Origin: Riemerella anatipestifer_E
Lineage (GTDB): Bacteria > Bacteroidota > Bacteroidia > Flavobacteriales > Weeksellaceae
Assembly (NCBI RefSeq): GCF_009932355.1
Contig: NZ_LEKU01000008.1
Coordinates: 36,756-100,755 of the forward strand
Direction of reading: 5' to 3'
Length of the DNA stretch: 64,000 nucleotides
Of the stretch, positions 33,314-42,027 are shown piece after piece (position 1 is the stretch's first letter; each line of letters starts with the position of its first letter). The notes under the pieces were generated by a model. It made no database searches, was not told the DNA's origin, and was given only the letters and a program-made list of their open reading frames with translations. Both the position numbers and the translations under genes were made by a program.

Positions 33314-34291
33314 TTAAAACTTCCGTTCTATAACATAGTCTAGCATCAGATTAAGCGAAATTTTGGCTTCAGAATCTGGAAATTCCTCTAGTATATCTTT
33401 TGCCTTTTGCTGAAAGTCTTTCATAACCCCTATGGCATAATCTAACCCTCCCGACTGTTTCACAAAATCAATCAGTTCTTTAACTCTCTTTGGATTATGA
33501 TTGTAGCGTTTTATGGTATCAAAGTAGTATTTACGGTCTTTTTCGTTGGCATTTTTCAAAGTATAGATAAGTGGGAGCGTCATTTTCTGTTCCTTTATAT
33601 CTATCCCCACAGGTTTTCCTATGATATTTTTAGACAAATAATCAAACAAATCATCTTTAATCTGAAATGCCATTCCTGTATAAGTTCCGAAGTCTCGCAT
33701 CTTTTTAGCCATAGTTTCATCTACGCCATTGGATAAAACTCCTATCTCGCAACAAGCCGCTATCAGAGTAGCTGTTTTCTGTCTGATGATTTCATAATAA
33801 ATCTCCTCCGTAATATCTAGTTTTCTAGCTTTTTCTAGCTGAAGTAACTCTCCTTCGGACATTTCTCTAATAGTAGTGGATATTACGGATAGTAAATCAA
33901 AATCTTTATTATCAGTAGATAACAACACCGATTTGGACAAAAGGTAATCTCCCACCAAAACGGCTATTTTATTCTTCCACAAAGCATTGATTGAAAAGAA
34001 GTTTCGCCTTTTAAAACTTTCGTCCACCACATCATCGTGCACCAGCGTTGCGGTATGGATAAGCTCTATCATAGAAGCTCCTCGGTAAGTTTTCTCATTA
34101 ACATCGCCCACGAGCTTGGCACACAGAAACACAAACATCGGACGCATCTGCTTACCTTTAGTAGTTACAATAAAGCGAGTTACCTTATCCAATAAAGGTA
34201 CTTTACTCTGCATAGATTCATAAAACTTCTGTTCAAAAAGTTTCATTTCCGCACCAATCGGTCGCTTTATTTCCTCTACAATATTTGCCAC
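33314..34291 (-). CDS. Polyprenyl diphosphate synthase (IspB-like)
   Basis: 325 residues from GTG; MANIVEEIKRPIG is a natural N-terminus and no nearby ATG fits better. It elongates allylic diphosphates with isopentenyl diphosphate to a long-chain product, most likely the menaquinone side chain. Both aspartate-rich motifs are present: the first in LVHDDVVDES, the second in FQIKDDLFDY, along with GKQMRP at the N-terminal substrate site. Chain length is not deducible. It follows the secreted-protein gene with its promoter just after that gene's stop. Confidence 0.9.
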   Translation of the reverse strand: MANIVEEIKRPIGAEMKLFEQKFYESMQSKVPLLDKVTRFIVTTKGKQMRPMFVFLCAKLVGDVNEKTYRGASMIELIHTATLVHDDVVDESFKRRNFFSINALWKNKIAVLVGDYLLSKSVLLSTDNKDFDLLSVISTTIREMSEGELLQLEKARKLDITEEIYYEIIRQKTATLIAACCEIGVLSNGVDETMAKKMRDFGTYTGMAFQIKDDLFDYLSKNIIGKPVGIDIKEQKMTLPLIYTLKNANEKDRKYYFDTIKRYNHNPKRVKELIDFVKQSGGLDYAIGVMKDFQQKAKDILEEFPDSEAKISLNLMLDYVIERKF

Positions 34292-34321
34292 AGATTACTT
34301 AGATATTATTAAATTATGCTA

Positions 34322-34329
34322 CAAATATA
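34322..34329 (-). promoter_or_regulatory. -7 box of the polyprenyl synthase gene
   Basis: TATATTTG on the minus strand, 30 nt before the GTG. Confidence 0.6.
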
Positions 34330-34331
34330 AG

Positions 34332-35213
34332 CTATTTCAGTTTATTGTAAGGCACAAAATACAGCGGTTGTTTTACATCTTTTATTTTAGTTTTAAAACG
34401 CTCTCCAGAAATGTAAAGACCTTCTTCTGTAGCGGTAATCCCTTCTATTTGACCTAATTTGAAACTCATACCCAAATAATATTTCTGTGGCTTTGCTTCA
34501 AAAAATCTGTTTGGAGCTGTTTCTTGAAATACCGCAAGATAAACTTCCGCCTTTTTAGTATAACCTATAATGTAGAGTTTGCCATCTTTGTAAGTAGCAT
34601 CAGTCGCCAAATAGCCCAATGGATACTCCTCTAAAAGAACCGCAGGTTGTCTTTCTTCCGTATCGGTTTTTATTTCGTAATGCCTTGTATTATAGCTAGC
34701 CCACTCTTTAGAAAAGATTTGGATATTGCCTTGATGATAAATCATAGATTCAGCATCAAAGTTATTCTTCCTATTAAGTGGAACAAATTCTTCTTGGTTA
34801 GGATAATAGAACCTCATTTTTTTCTCGTACTTAAGAGATGGCTCCCCATCGTGAAACGGAATTTTGTAAACCATTAGATTACTTCTAGTCCCCATATTGT
34901 TCCCAAAATCGCCAATGTAAAGGTTTTTACCATCGGTGCTAATGGCTTCCCAATCAAAGTTAGTGGCATTGGTAGCTATTTTTTTAACATCGCCATTCTG
35001 TCTGTCAATTTCGTAAATATCTGCCGAGTTCCCACTATCATTAAAGGACAATAACTTTCCTCCTATTTCTGTAAGCCCCGAAGTTTCGTTAAGTTGTTTG
35101 TCTAGAGTAGCTACTTTGTATTTTTTAAGTTTTAGAAATTTAAGGTCTTGTGCATTGGCATTATAACCCCAAAAAAATACTAGAATAATAAGAATAACTT
35201 GTTTTTTGAACAT
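34332..35213 (-). CDS. Secreted beta-propeller-like protein of unknown function
   Basis: 293 residues with a signal peptide (about 1-21, ending ANA before Q). The body has repeated blade-like units (ETSGLTEIGGKLLSFNDSGNSADIYEID, DGKNLYIGDFGNN, EGITATEEGLYISGE), reminiscent of SdiA-regulated or phytase/esterase-like beta-propellers that bind calcium or phosphate esters. I do not recognise a specific family and assign no activity. Its promoter overlaps that of the divergent Nudix gene. Confidence 0.65.
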   Translation of the reverse strand: MFKKQVILIILVFFWGYNANAQDLKFLKLKKYKVATLDKQLNETSGLTEIGGKLLSFNDSGNSADIYEIDRQNGDVKKIATNATNFDWEAISTDGKNLYIGDFGNNMGTRSNLMVYKIPFHDGEPSLKYEKKMRFYYPNQEEFVPLNRKNNFDAESMIYHQGNIQIFSKEWASYNTRHYEIKTDTEERQPAVLLEEYPLGYLATDATYKDGKLYIIGYTKKAEVYLAVFQETAPNRFFEAKPQKYYLGMSFKLGQIEGITATEEGLYISGERFKTKIKDVKQPLYFVPYNKLK

Positions 35214-35225
35214 CGGTAAATAATT

Positions 35226-35233
35226 TAACTTTG
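35226..35233 (+). promoter_or_regulatory. -7 box of the Nudix gene
   Basis: TAACTTTG, 29 nt before the ATG at 35263; it faces the opposing box at 35239-35246. Confidence 0.55.
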
Positions 35234-35238
35234 TGGCA

Positions 35239-35246
35239 CAAAATTA
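35239..35246 (-). promoter_or_regulatory. -7 box of the secreted propeller-like gene
   Basis: TAATTTTG on the minus strand, 25 nt before the ATG at 35213. Confidence 0.5.
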
Positions 35247-35262
35247 AGAAAAAAGCTTCCTA

Positions 35263-35682
35263 ATGAAAATAGACAAAATAAATATTCGAGTTTATGGCAT
35301 CTGTCTGAATGACGAATCTGAAATTTTAGCTTTAGAGGAGAAATATGCTGGAGAAGACCTTACCAAACTCCCTGGCGGTGGACTAGAATACGGAGAAGGA
35401 CTGCTAGATTGCCTTCGAAGAGAGTTTTGGGAAGAGCTAAATTTAACTATAAAATCTGTCCAACATTTCTACACACAGGAAGATTTTCTAGTTTCTAAGT
35501 TCAGAGATAACGAACAATTACTTACAGTCTATTATTTAGTAGAAATAGAAGATTTAACATCGCTAAAAATAAAAGAGCCTAGTATAGAAAATATCAAATG
35601 GGTAGCTCTAAAGAACCAATGCCCTTTTAGACTACCCATTGATAAAAGAGTTTTTGAAAAACTAAAAATTATCTATCTTTAA
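35263..35682 (+). CDS. Nudix hydrolase
   Basis: 139 residues. The Nudix box is complete: GGGLEYGEGLLDCLRREFWEEL (split here as G-x5-E-x7-R-E-F-x-E-E-L) at about residues 38-59. The rest is a compact Nudix fold with N-terminal RVYGICLNDESEILALEEKY. It hydrolyses a nucleoside-diphosphate-X compound; the substrate (NTP, ADP-ribose or other) cannot be told. Its stop lies 5 bp from the end of the convergent POT transporter gene, with no obvious terminator between. Confidence 0.88.
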   Translation: MKIDKINIRVYGICLNDESEILALEEKYAGEDLTKLPGGGLEYGEGLLDCLRREFWEELNLTIKSVQHFYTQEDFLVSKFRDNEQLLTVYYLVEIEDLTSLKIKEPSIENIKWVALKNQCPFRLPIDKRVFEKLKIIYL

Positions 35683-35687
35683 ACATT

Positions 35688-37331
35688 TTACTCTTTCATT
35701 GCTTTATTTAGTTTTTTAAGTATTGATAAACCAAGTAGAGTTGCTAATAAAAGTAATACAAAATTCACCAAAAAGAAGTTGGCTTTGTTATCATAGCTAT
35801 ACCACATACTAGATAATACTCCTGAAAGTTTATTACCTATGGCTGTGGATAAGAAAAACCCGCCCATCATCAGAGCTGTAATTCTAGGAGGTGATAGCTT
35901 AGATACCAAAGATAACCCCATAGGAGATAAACATAACTCACCAACCGTAATTACACCGTAAGCTGCCACAAGCCACATAGCAGAAACTTTCACTAAACCA
36001 TTATCTCCCGCATACACTGCACCTACCATAACTAAACAACTAAGGGCAGAGATGAATAGACCTAAAACTATTTTAGCTGGAGTGGTAGGTTCTTTTCCTT
36101 TCTTTCTAAGCATTACAAAAAATCCGACTACTACTGGTGTAAGCAAAATTACCCAAAATGGATTGATGGACTGAAATAACTCTGTATTATAAAGATAAAC
36201 CTTATCATTAGGATTAGCCTCTAATTTTTGTTTTTGTACCTCATCTATATTTCTAAAATAAATATCCTTCCCTTGTTCTTTAATAGGGTTACCTTCTGCA
36301 TCTTTTACTGCCTGATATTGCTCGTCATACACAGGTACTTCTTGGGTTTTGTAGTCTTTAGTATCTACTAAATAGATGTCAGCCAAAGGTTTTTCTACAA
36401 CAGAAGGCACACTTCTATCAGTGTAATATTTTGCCCATCGTGTAAGTGCAGTTCCGTTTTGCTTAAACACAGCCCAAAACATTAGACTTACCGCAAATAT
36501 CGCTAAAAGCGCACCAATAGGAGCTTTATCCTCCTTATTAGCTTTCACATAAAGAGAAACATAGAAGATAATTACAGGAATACACGCAAAAATAAACGCA
36601 TCGGTACTATCCGCTCCAAAAATATTACCAGGAATAAACCATCCCAATACTCCTACTAAAATAGCAGGTAGAAATACTTTTGTGAGTATGGCACTAATCT
36701 TAGTATCTCCCTCCTGAACAGGTTTAAGAATATTAGCATTTAAAATATGTTTTCTACCCAGACTAAAGATAATAAGTCCCAAAAACATTCCTACCCCTGC
36801 GGTAATAAAGGCTTCTCCCCAACCAAATTTATTCCTCATAAACGCCGCAATAATATTGCAGACAAAAGCCCCTATATTTATTCCCATATAGAAAATATTG
36901 TATCCCGCATCTTTATTAGCTTTATAAGGTTCTTCCGAATACAAATTCCCAAGTAGTGTAGAAATACTAGGCTTAAAAAAACCATTCCCAACAATAATAA
37001 GCCCCAATGAGGTATAAAACATAGGCATATCTTTAAAAACTCCCAAACCTATATAACCTAACCCCATAAGTAATCCCCCTATATAAACCGCCTTAATGTA
37101 ACCTAGCAATCTATCCGCTAAAAAACCTCCAAGAAATGGTGTGAGATAAGTTAATGCGATAAAAGTTCCAAATATATCATCAGCATTTTTGTCATCAAAA
37201 GCGAGACCTCCTGTCTCCGCAGGGTCAATCATATAAAGCACGAAAATCCCCAAAATGAGATAATAGCCAAACCTTTCCCACATTTCGGTGAAGAATAAAA
37301 AAGGTAGCCCTTTAGGATGTTTTGTTTTCAT
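35688..37331 (-). CDS. POT/PTR2 family proton-dependent oligopeptide transporter
   Basis: 547 residues from the ATG at 37331. A longer reading would start at a TTG inside the -7 box and is rejected. It is a major facilitator with about 12-14 hydrophobic helices. The N-terminal PTR signature is clear (LPFLFFTEMWERFGYYLILGIF: E-x-x-E-R-type motif in TEMWERFGYY) and GGFLADRLLGY follows. It imports di- and tripeptides with protons across the inner membrane. A long soluble loop (about 310-380) is inserted in the middle, as in Bacteroidota members. Confidence 0.93.
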   Translation of the reverse strand: MKTKHPKGLPFLFFTEMWERFGYYLILGIFVLYMIDPAETGGLAFDDKNADDIFGTFIALTYLTPFLGGFLADRLLGYIKAVYIGGLLMGLGYIGLGVFKDMPMFYTSLGLIIVGNGFFKPSISTLLGNLYSEEPYKANKDAGYNIFYMGINIGAFVCNIIAAFMRNKFGWGEAFITAGVGMFLGLIIFSLGRKHILNANILKPVQEGDTKISAILTKVFLPAILVGVLGWFIPGNIFGADSTDAFIFACIPVIIFYVSLYVKANKEDKAPIGALLAIFAVSLMFWAVFKQNGTALTRWAKYYTDRSVPSVVEKPLADIYLVDTKDYKTQEVPVYDEQYQAVKDAEGNPIKEQGKDIYFRNIDEVQKQKLEANPNDKVYLYNTELFQSINPFWVILLTPVVVGFFVMLRKKGKEPTTPAKIVLGLFISALSCLVMVGAVYAGDNGLVKVSAMWLVAAYGVITVGELCLSPMGLSLVSKLSPPRITALMMGGFFLSTAIGNKLSGVLSSMWYSYDNKANFFLVNFVLLLLATLLGLSILKKLNKAMKE

Positions 37332-37358
37332 AAAATTATCGTTTTGTTTAATGGGTAA

Positions 37359-37366
37359 CAAATATA
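37359..37366 (-). promoter_or_regulatory. -7 box of the POT transporter gene
   Basis: TATATTTG on the minus strand, 27 nt before the ATG; it rules out the upstream TTG start. Confidence 0.65.
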
Positions 37367-37469
37367 GTTATTTTCTATAATAAAGTTCAACCTAATAGAA
37401 ACTACAAAATAAATGCGATGTAGAAGAATCTACACCGCACATACTTACTTTAAAATTAAACTCTAACTT

Positions 37470-38030
37470 TTACTCTCCTAACGGAATGTTATAAGAGAAT
37501 CCTGCTCCTATACTTCCTGTATCGAAAGCTTGATTACCAATCTTACCGTTATCTCCTGTAAATACCTTAGTATATTGGATAAAGAAATTCCAATCTCTAT
37601 TATGGTAACCAATTTCTGGTCTTAAGTAGAAACCACCATCAGGCATTGCTGTTGTATAGTTAGAAGCTACTTTATCATTACCTACGATAAATCCGTAACC
37701 TAAATCAGCACCTCCATAAAAACCAGTTTTTTGTGGATACACTCTAAATAGAGCTGCAACAGGAACTACACCAAAATCATTATTTTTGATCCCTCCGTTG
37801 TCTTTAGCAAAAAAGTGATTGTACCCTGTAGCTAAACCTAGACCGAAACCTGGAGTTACTAAGTGTTGATAAGAGATGTTACCTCCAAGGTTAGCAGAAG
37901 TATTATCTCCTGTAGCTACACCTGCGTTAAGACCTACTTTAATCATGTTCTTCATGCTATTACTTTGAGCACTTGTTACTCCTGCAGCTAAAATACCAGC
38001 TAAAAGAAGTGTTTGTTTAATCATTTTCAT
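37470..38030 (-). CDS. Small outer-membrane beta-barrel (porin family)
   Basis: 186 residues from the ATG at 38030, where MKMIKQTLLLAGILAAGVTSAQ forms a normal signal peptide; the longer reading adds a charged leader and is rejected. The mature part has alternating strands with KVGLNAGVATGD, GFGLGLATGYNHFF and GFYGGADLGYGF, and ends SIGAGFSYNIPLG, typical of 8-strand barrel domains (OMP_b-brl). Function not known. Upstream sits a sigma-54-like half site (38066-38081). Confidence 0.8.
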   Translation of the reverse strand: MKMIKQTLLLAGILAAGVTSAQSNSMKNMIKVGLNAGVATGDNTSANLGGNISYQHLVTPGFGLGLATGYNHFFAKDNGGIKNNDFGVVPVAALFRVYPQKTGFYGGADLGYGFIVGNDKVASNYTTAMPDGGFYLRPEIGYHNRDWNFFIQYTKVFTGDNGKIGNQAFDTGSIGAGFSYNIPLGE

Positions 38031-38065
38031 TGTAAAAAATTTATTTTTGATTTCATGGGTCTGTA

Positions 38066-38081
38066 TGTCAAAAGCGTGCCA
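38066..38081 (-). promoter_or_regulatory. Weak sigma-54-like element before the barrel gene
   Basis: TGGCACG on the minus strand is a perfect -24 half, but the -12 half reads TGACA instead of TTGCA. Reported as tentative only. Confidence 0.25.
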
Positions 38082-38289
38082 AACTTTTTTCACTAAACAC
38101 ACCTAAAATTAACATTTCAATAATAAAATGAATATAAAATATATTATTTATCATTTTTAATAGCCTTTTTTTGAAATAACAAAATCAAACAAGTGTTTAA
38201 CCACCCAAAATAATTAATTTTATTTTTTTCAACTATTCGTTTAAATGCTTCAAAATAATAGGTTGCTTTTTTATTGAGTTTTTGTTCTT

Positions 38290-38297
38290 TATATTTG
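38290..38297 (+). promoter_or_regulatory. -7 box of the sigma factor-lipA unit
   Basis: TATATTTG, 18 nt before the GTG; it decides the start. Confidence 0.6.
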
Positions 38298-38315
38298 TAC
38301 GATATTTTCAGTATT

Positions 38316-38873
38316 GTGGAAGACAAGTTTTTATTAGACCTCATAGAAAAAGCAAAGAATAAGGACCAAAAATCCCAGACCAAACTTATCAATAAGTTTT
38401 GGGTAAGCGTTTTTTCTTTTGTGATGAAAAAGGTAAAAAATGAGACAGAAGCAGACGAAATCACAGTAAATGTATTCTCTAAAGTACTATCAAAAATAGA
38501 CCTTTACGACCCTAATTTCCAATTTAAAACTTGGGTGCTTACCATAGCCCAAAATACTATAATAGACTATTGGAGAAAAAAAAGTAGAGATAGTGAAACA
38601 TCAATAGAATACATGGAAGAGTTTAGAAACACTTTGGTAAAATCTCCTGAAGAGTTACTAATTTCCGAAGAAGAGGACAAAGAAATCATCAAAGTTATAG
38701 AATCTTTAGAGGCTAATTATCAAGAAATTATCAATCTAAGATTTTTTGAAGAAAAAAGTATTAAAGAAATTTCGGATATATTGAATATTTCGGTTTCTAA
38801 TACTAAAGTAAGAATAATGAGAGCTAAAAAAGTATTAAAAGAACTACTCAAAAACAATATCAATGGAAAATAA
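38316..38873 (+). CDS. ECF-type RNA polymerase sigma factor
   Basis: 185 residues from the GTG at 38316, 18 nt after the -7 box; an earlier start would fall upstream of transcription. Region 2 contains ETEADEITVNVFSKVLSKIDLYDP and FKTWVLTIAQNTIIDYWRKK; region 4 has LEANYQEIINLRFFEEKSIKEISDILNISVSNTKVRIMRAKKVL, a helix-turn-helix for -35 recognition. No anti-sigma factor lies beside it. Its last 11 nt overlap lipA, so the two are translated from one mRNA. The stimulus is unknown. Confidence 0.88.
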   Translation: MEDKFLLDLIEKAKNKDQKSQTKLINKFWVSVFSFVMKKVKNETEADEITVNVFSKVLSKIDLYDPNFQFKTWVLTIAQNTIIDYWRKKSRDSETSIEYMEEFRNTLVKSPEELLISEEEDKEIIKVIESLEANYQEIINLRFFEEKSIKEISDILNISVSNTKVRIMRAKKVLKELLKNNINGK

Positions 38874-39735
38874 TATACAAGAAAACAATACCGTAACACA
38901 AAAACCAAAATGGATAAGAGTAAAGCTTCCCACAGGTAAAAACTACCGCGAGTTAAGAACCCTTGTGGACAAATACAAACTCAATACTATTTGCCAAAGT
39001 GGTTCTTGCCCTAATATGGGCGAATGTTGGGGAGAAGGCACTGCCACTTTTATGATTTTAGGTAATATTTGCACTAGAAGCTGTGGTTTTTGTGGAGTAA
39101 AAACAGGAAAACCACTAGATGTTAATTGGGACGAGCCAGAGAAAGTAGCTCGTTCTATCAAACTAATGAAAATAAAACACGCCGTGCTTACTTCAGTCGA
39201 TAGAGATGATTTGAAAGACATGGGTTCTATTTTATGGGCTGAGACGGTAAATGCCGTTCGTAGGATTTCACCAACTACTACAATGGAAACTCTTATCCCA
39301 GACTTCCAAGGAATTACAAAACATATCGACCGTATAGTAGAAGTGGCTCCAGAAGTGGTTTCACACAATATGGAAACGGTAAAAAGACTTACCAGAGAAG
39401 TAAGGATACAGGCAAAATATGAAAGAAGCCTAGAAGTTTTAAGATATCTAAAAGAAGCAGGACAACGCCGTACCAAAACAGGAATAATGCTAGGTTTAGG
39501 GGAAGAGAAAGATGAAGTATTCCAAACTATTGAGGATATTAGAAATGCTAATGTAGATGTTATCACACTTGGACAGTATTTACAACCCACAAAAAAACAT
39601 TTACCTGTAAAAAGATTTATCACTCCAGAAGAATTTGAAGAGTATGGGGCATTTGCAAAAAGCCTAGGATTTCGCCATGTTGAGAGTTCTCCGCTTGTAA
39701 GAAGTTCTTACCATGCAGAAAAGCATATCCATTAA
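38863..39735 (+). CDS. lipA: Lipoyl synthase
   Basis: 290 residues. A radical SAM enzyme that inserts two sulfurs into the octanoyl chain on E2 and GcvH. The auxiliary cluster cysteines are in CQSGSCPNMGEC, the radical SAM C-x3-C-x2-C in CTRSCGFC, and the C-terminal R-S-S-Y-H is intact. It supplies the cofactor that the pyruvate dehydrogenase complex needs. Overlaps the sigma factor gene by 11 nt in another frame. Confidence 0.96.
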   Translation: MENNIQENNTVTQKPKWIRVKLPTGKNYRELRTLVDKYKLNTICQSGSCPNMGECWGEGTATFMILGNICTRSCGFCGVKTGKPLDVNWDEPEKVARSIKLMKIKHAVLTSVDRDDLKDMGSILWAETVNAVRRISPTTTMETLIPDFQGITKHIDRIVEVAPEVVSHNMETVKRLTREVRIQAKYERSLEVLRYLKEAGQRRTKTGIMLGLGEEKDEVFQTIEDIRNANVDVITLGQYLQPTKKHLPVKRFITPEEFEEYGAFAKSLGFRHVESSPLVRSSYHAEKHIH

Positions 39736-39740
39736 GATTA

Positions 39741-39776
39741 AAAAAGACTGACATTTTAATAATGTCAGCCTTTTTA
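39741..39776. terminator. Bidirectional terminator between lipA and gapA
   Basis: Stem CTGACATT / AATGTCAG, flanked by A5G and CT5, between convergent genes. Confidence 0.85.
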
Positions 39777-39802
39777 CTTTATTTCTTTTTATCCTTTAAT
39801 TC

Positions 39803-40807
39803 TTATAAAGAAGCAGAGTGTACTAATAAGTCTGTTAATTTATTAGAATACCCTGTTTCGTTATCGTACCAAGATACTAATTTAACAAAGTTAGGAGAAA
39901 GCATAATACCTGCATCTTTATCAAAGATAGAAGTTCTCTTATCTCCAATAAAGTCTTGAGACACTACTAAGTCTTCTGTATAACCAAGGATACCTTTAAG
40001 TTCTCCTTCTGAAGCTGCTTTAATAGCTGCACAAATTTCATCATAAGAAGCACCTTTCTCTAGTCTCACTGTTAAATCCACTACAGAAACATCAGCCGTT
40101 GGCACACGGAAAGACATACCTGTAAGTTTACCATTAAGCGAAGGAATTACCTTACCTACCGCTTTAGCAGCACCTGTAGAAGATGGGATAATATTAAGAA
40201 GTGCTGAACGACCACCTCTCCAATCTTTCATAGAAGGACCGTCTACCGTTCTTTGCGTTGCAGTAGTAGCGTGTACCGTAGTCATTAACCCTTCTACGAT
40301 ACCAAAGTTATCGTGAACTACCTTTGCTAAAGGTGCAAGACAGTTAGTAGTACAAGAAGCGTTAGAGAATATTTTTTGGTCAGCAGTTAAATCTTTATGG
40401 TTAACTCCCATTACAAACATTGGTGTATCATCTTTAGAAGGAGCTGAAAGAACTACTTTTTTAGCACCTGCATTGATGTGAGCCTGAGCTGTTTCTTTAG
40501 TTAAGAACAATCCTGTAGATTCTACGATGTAGTCAGCACCTACTTCATTCCATTTTAGATTGTTTGGGTCTTTTTCTGCAGTTACTCTTATTCTTTTACC
40601 ATTTACCACTAAATCATTCCCTTCTACAGAAACTTCTCCATCAAATTTCCCGTGAACAGAGTCGTATTTCAACATATACGCCATATATTCCGCATTGATA
40701 AGGTCATTGATACCCACCACTTCGATGTTATCTCTTTCCATCATTGCGTTAAACACTAAACTTCCGATTCTTCCGAAACCGTTAATTCCTACTTTGATTG
40801 TTGACAT
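39803..40807 (-). CDS. gapA: Glyceraldehyde-3-phosphate dehydrogenase, type I
   Basis: 334 residues. NAD-binding GINGFGRIGSLVF, catalytic Cys in SNASCTTNCLAPLAKV (about residue 152), His in the TVHATTATQ segment, and C-terminal SWYDNETGYSNKL. It oxidises glyceraldehyde 3-phosphate to 1,3-bisphosphoglycerate in glycolysis. It lies 91 bp downstream of pfkA. A -7-like TACCTTTA (40864-40873 region) may give it its own promoter in addition to read-through. Confidence 0.96.
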   Translation of the reverse strand: MSTIKVGINGFGRIGSLVFNAMMERDNIEVVGINDLINAEYMAYMLKYDSVHGKFDGEVSVEGNDLVVNGKRIRVTAEKDPNNLKWNEVGADYIVESTGLFLTKETAQAHINAGAKKVVLSAPSKDDTPMFVMGVNHKDLTADQKIFSNASCTTNCLAPLAKVVHDNFGIVEGLMTTVHATTATQRTVDGPSMKDWRGGRSALLNIIPSSTGAAKAVGKVIPSLNGKLTGMSFRVPTADVSVVDLTVRLEKGASYDEICAAIKAASEGELKGILGYTEDLVVSQDFIGDKRTSIFDKDAGIMLSPNFVKLVSWYDNETGYSNKLTDLLVHSASL

Positions 40808-40898
40808 TGTTTTTTATTTTTAAAATTAAATTTTCGTATTTACTTCTTTCTAAGTTTATTGGGTATAAAGGTACATTTTTTTAACCGTATCCCAAAAA

Positions 40899-41885
40899 TT
40901 ACATCGCCAAAATTTCTGATATCTTCAGTAAATCTTGATTGATTTCGTTGTGCTTTTTAATAGCATCTTCTATTGGAGTAAAAACTAGCTGATTAGCTCT
41001 TATACCTGCCATCACATTAGTAAGACCTTTCCTAAGCCCTTCTACCGCACCATATCCTAATCTACTCGCCAATACTCTATCAGCACAGCTAGGCATTCCG
41101 CCTCTTTGTATGTGCCCTAGAATAGCCACTCTGATATCATAATCAGGGAACTCTTTTTGAGTTTTCTCGGCTAACTCATAGGTAGAAGCCAACTGCTCAC
41201 CCTCTGCTACCACTACAATAGACGATGTTTTACCTCGTTTTTGAGCATTATGGAAGTTCTCAAACATTTCCTCTAGGCTATCCTTTTTTTCTGGTATCAA
41301 AATATCTATAGCTCCTGAAGCAATACCGCTATTAAGTGCTATAAAACCTGCATCTCTCCCCATCACTTCCACAAAAAACACTCTGTTATGAGAAGTTGCC
41401 GTATCTCTTATTTTGTCTATAGCCTCCACCGCCGTGTTAAGAGCCGTGTCATAGCCTATTGTAAAATCTGTACCGAAGATATCATTATCAATAGTTCCAG
41501 GTACACCCACAACCTTGATACCATGCTCTTCGTTGAAAACTTTTGCTCCTGTAAAAGTACCATCTCCACCGATACAAACCAAAGCTCCAATTTCATGCTT
41601 TTGGCATTGTTCAAAAGCCTTTAATCTCCCCTCTACTGTTCTAAACTCTTTAGACCTTGCTGATTTTAGAATTGTACCACCTTGGTTAATAATATTCTTA
41701 ACAGACCTAGGTCCCATTTTAATCATGTTCCCTTCTATAAGCCCATTATATCCTTCTCTAATCCCCATACATTCTATACCATAATAATGAGCTGTTCTTA
41801 CCACTGCCCTTATCGCCGCATTCATACCTGGAGAATCCCCTCCAGAAGTAAGAACTCCTATCCTTTTCAACTTTGATTCTGACAT
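40899..41885 (-). CDS. pfkA: ATP-dependent 6-phosphofructokinase
   Basis: 328 residues. ATP-site GVLTSGGDSPGMNAAIRAVVR, GGDGTF at the phosphate loop, catalytic base in PGTIDNDI, and the fructose-6-phosphate-binding MGRDAGFIAL. The GGDGT sequence (G at the position that distinguishes ATP from PPi enzymes) indicates ATP dependence. First committed step of glycolysis; paired with gapA. Confidence 0.96.
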   Translation of the reverse strand: MSESKLKRIGVLTSGGDSPGMNAAIRAVVRTAHYYGIECMGIREGYNGLIEGNMIKMGPRSVKNIINQGGTILKSARSKEFRTVEGRLKAFEQCQKHEIGALVCIGGDGTFTGAKVFNEEHGIKVVGVPGTIDNDIFGTDFTIGYDTALNTAVEAIDKIRDTATSHNRVFFVEVMGRDAGFIALNSGIASGAIDILIPEKKDSLEEMFENFHNAQKRGKTSSIVVVAEGEQLASTYELAEKTQKEFPDYDIRVAILGHIQRGGMPSCADRVLASRLGYGAVEGLRKGLTNVMAGIRANQLVFTPIEDAIKKHNEINQDLLKISEILAM

Positions 41886-41907
41886 AATTAAATACTTTTT
41901 AGCCTAG

Positions 41908-41915
41908 CAAATATA
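41908..41915 (-). promoter_or_regulatory. -7 box of pfkA
   Basis: TATATTTG on the minus strand, 22 nt before the ATG. Confidence 0.6.
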
Positions 41916-42015
41916 AGAAATTTTAACTACATTATTTTAAGATTTATATCATATTATTACTCCTACATCTATTCATTACAGCTGATTTATACCCTAACTA
42001 AATAAAAGTTTTTTT

Positions 42016-42023
42016 TACCTTTG
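42016..42023 (+). promoter_or_regulatory. -7 box immediately before the candidate metal locus
   Basis: TACCTTTG; only 4 nt separate it from the ATG at 42028. Confidence 0.6.
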
Positions 42024-42027
42024 CAAA

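Noticed and set aside
38144..38464. Minus-strand open frame of 106 codons
   Set aside because: It overlaps the sigma factor gene antisense, runs through its promoter and has no domain or signal.
38943..39623. 226-codon frame antisense to lipA
   Set aside because: lipA is unmistakable on the other strand; the antisense frame has no family features.
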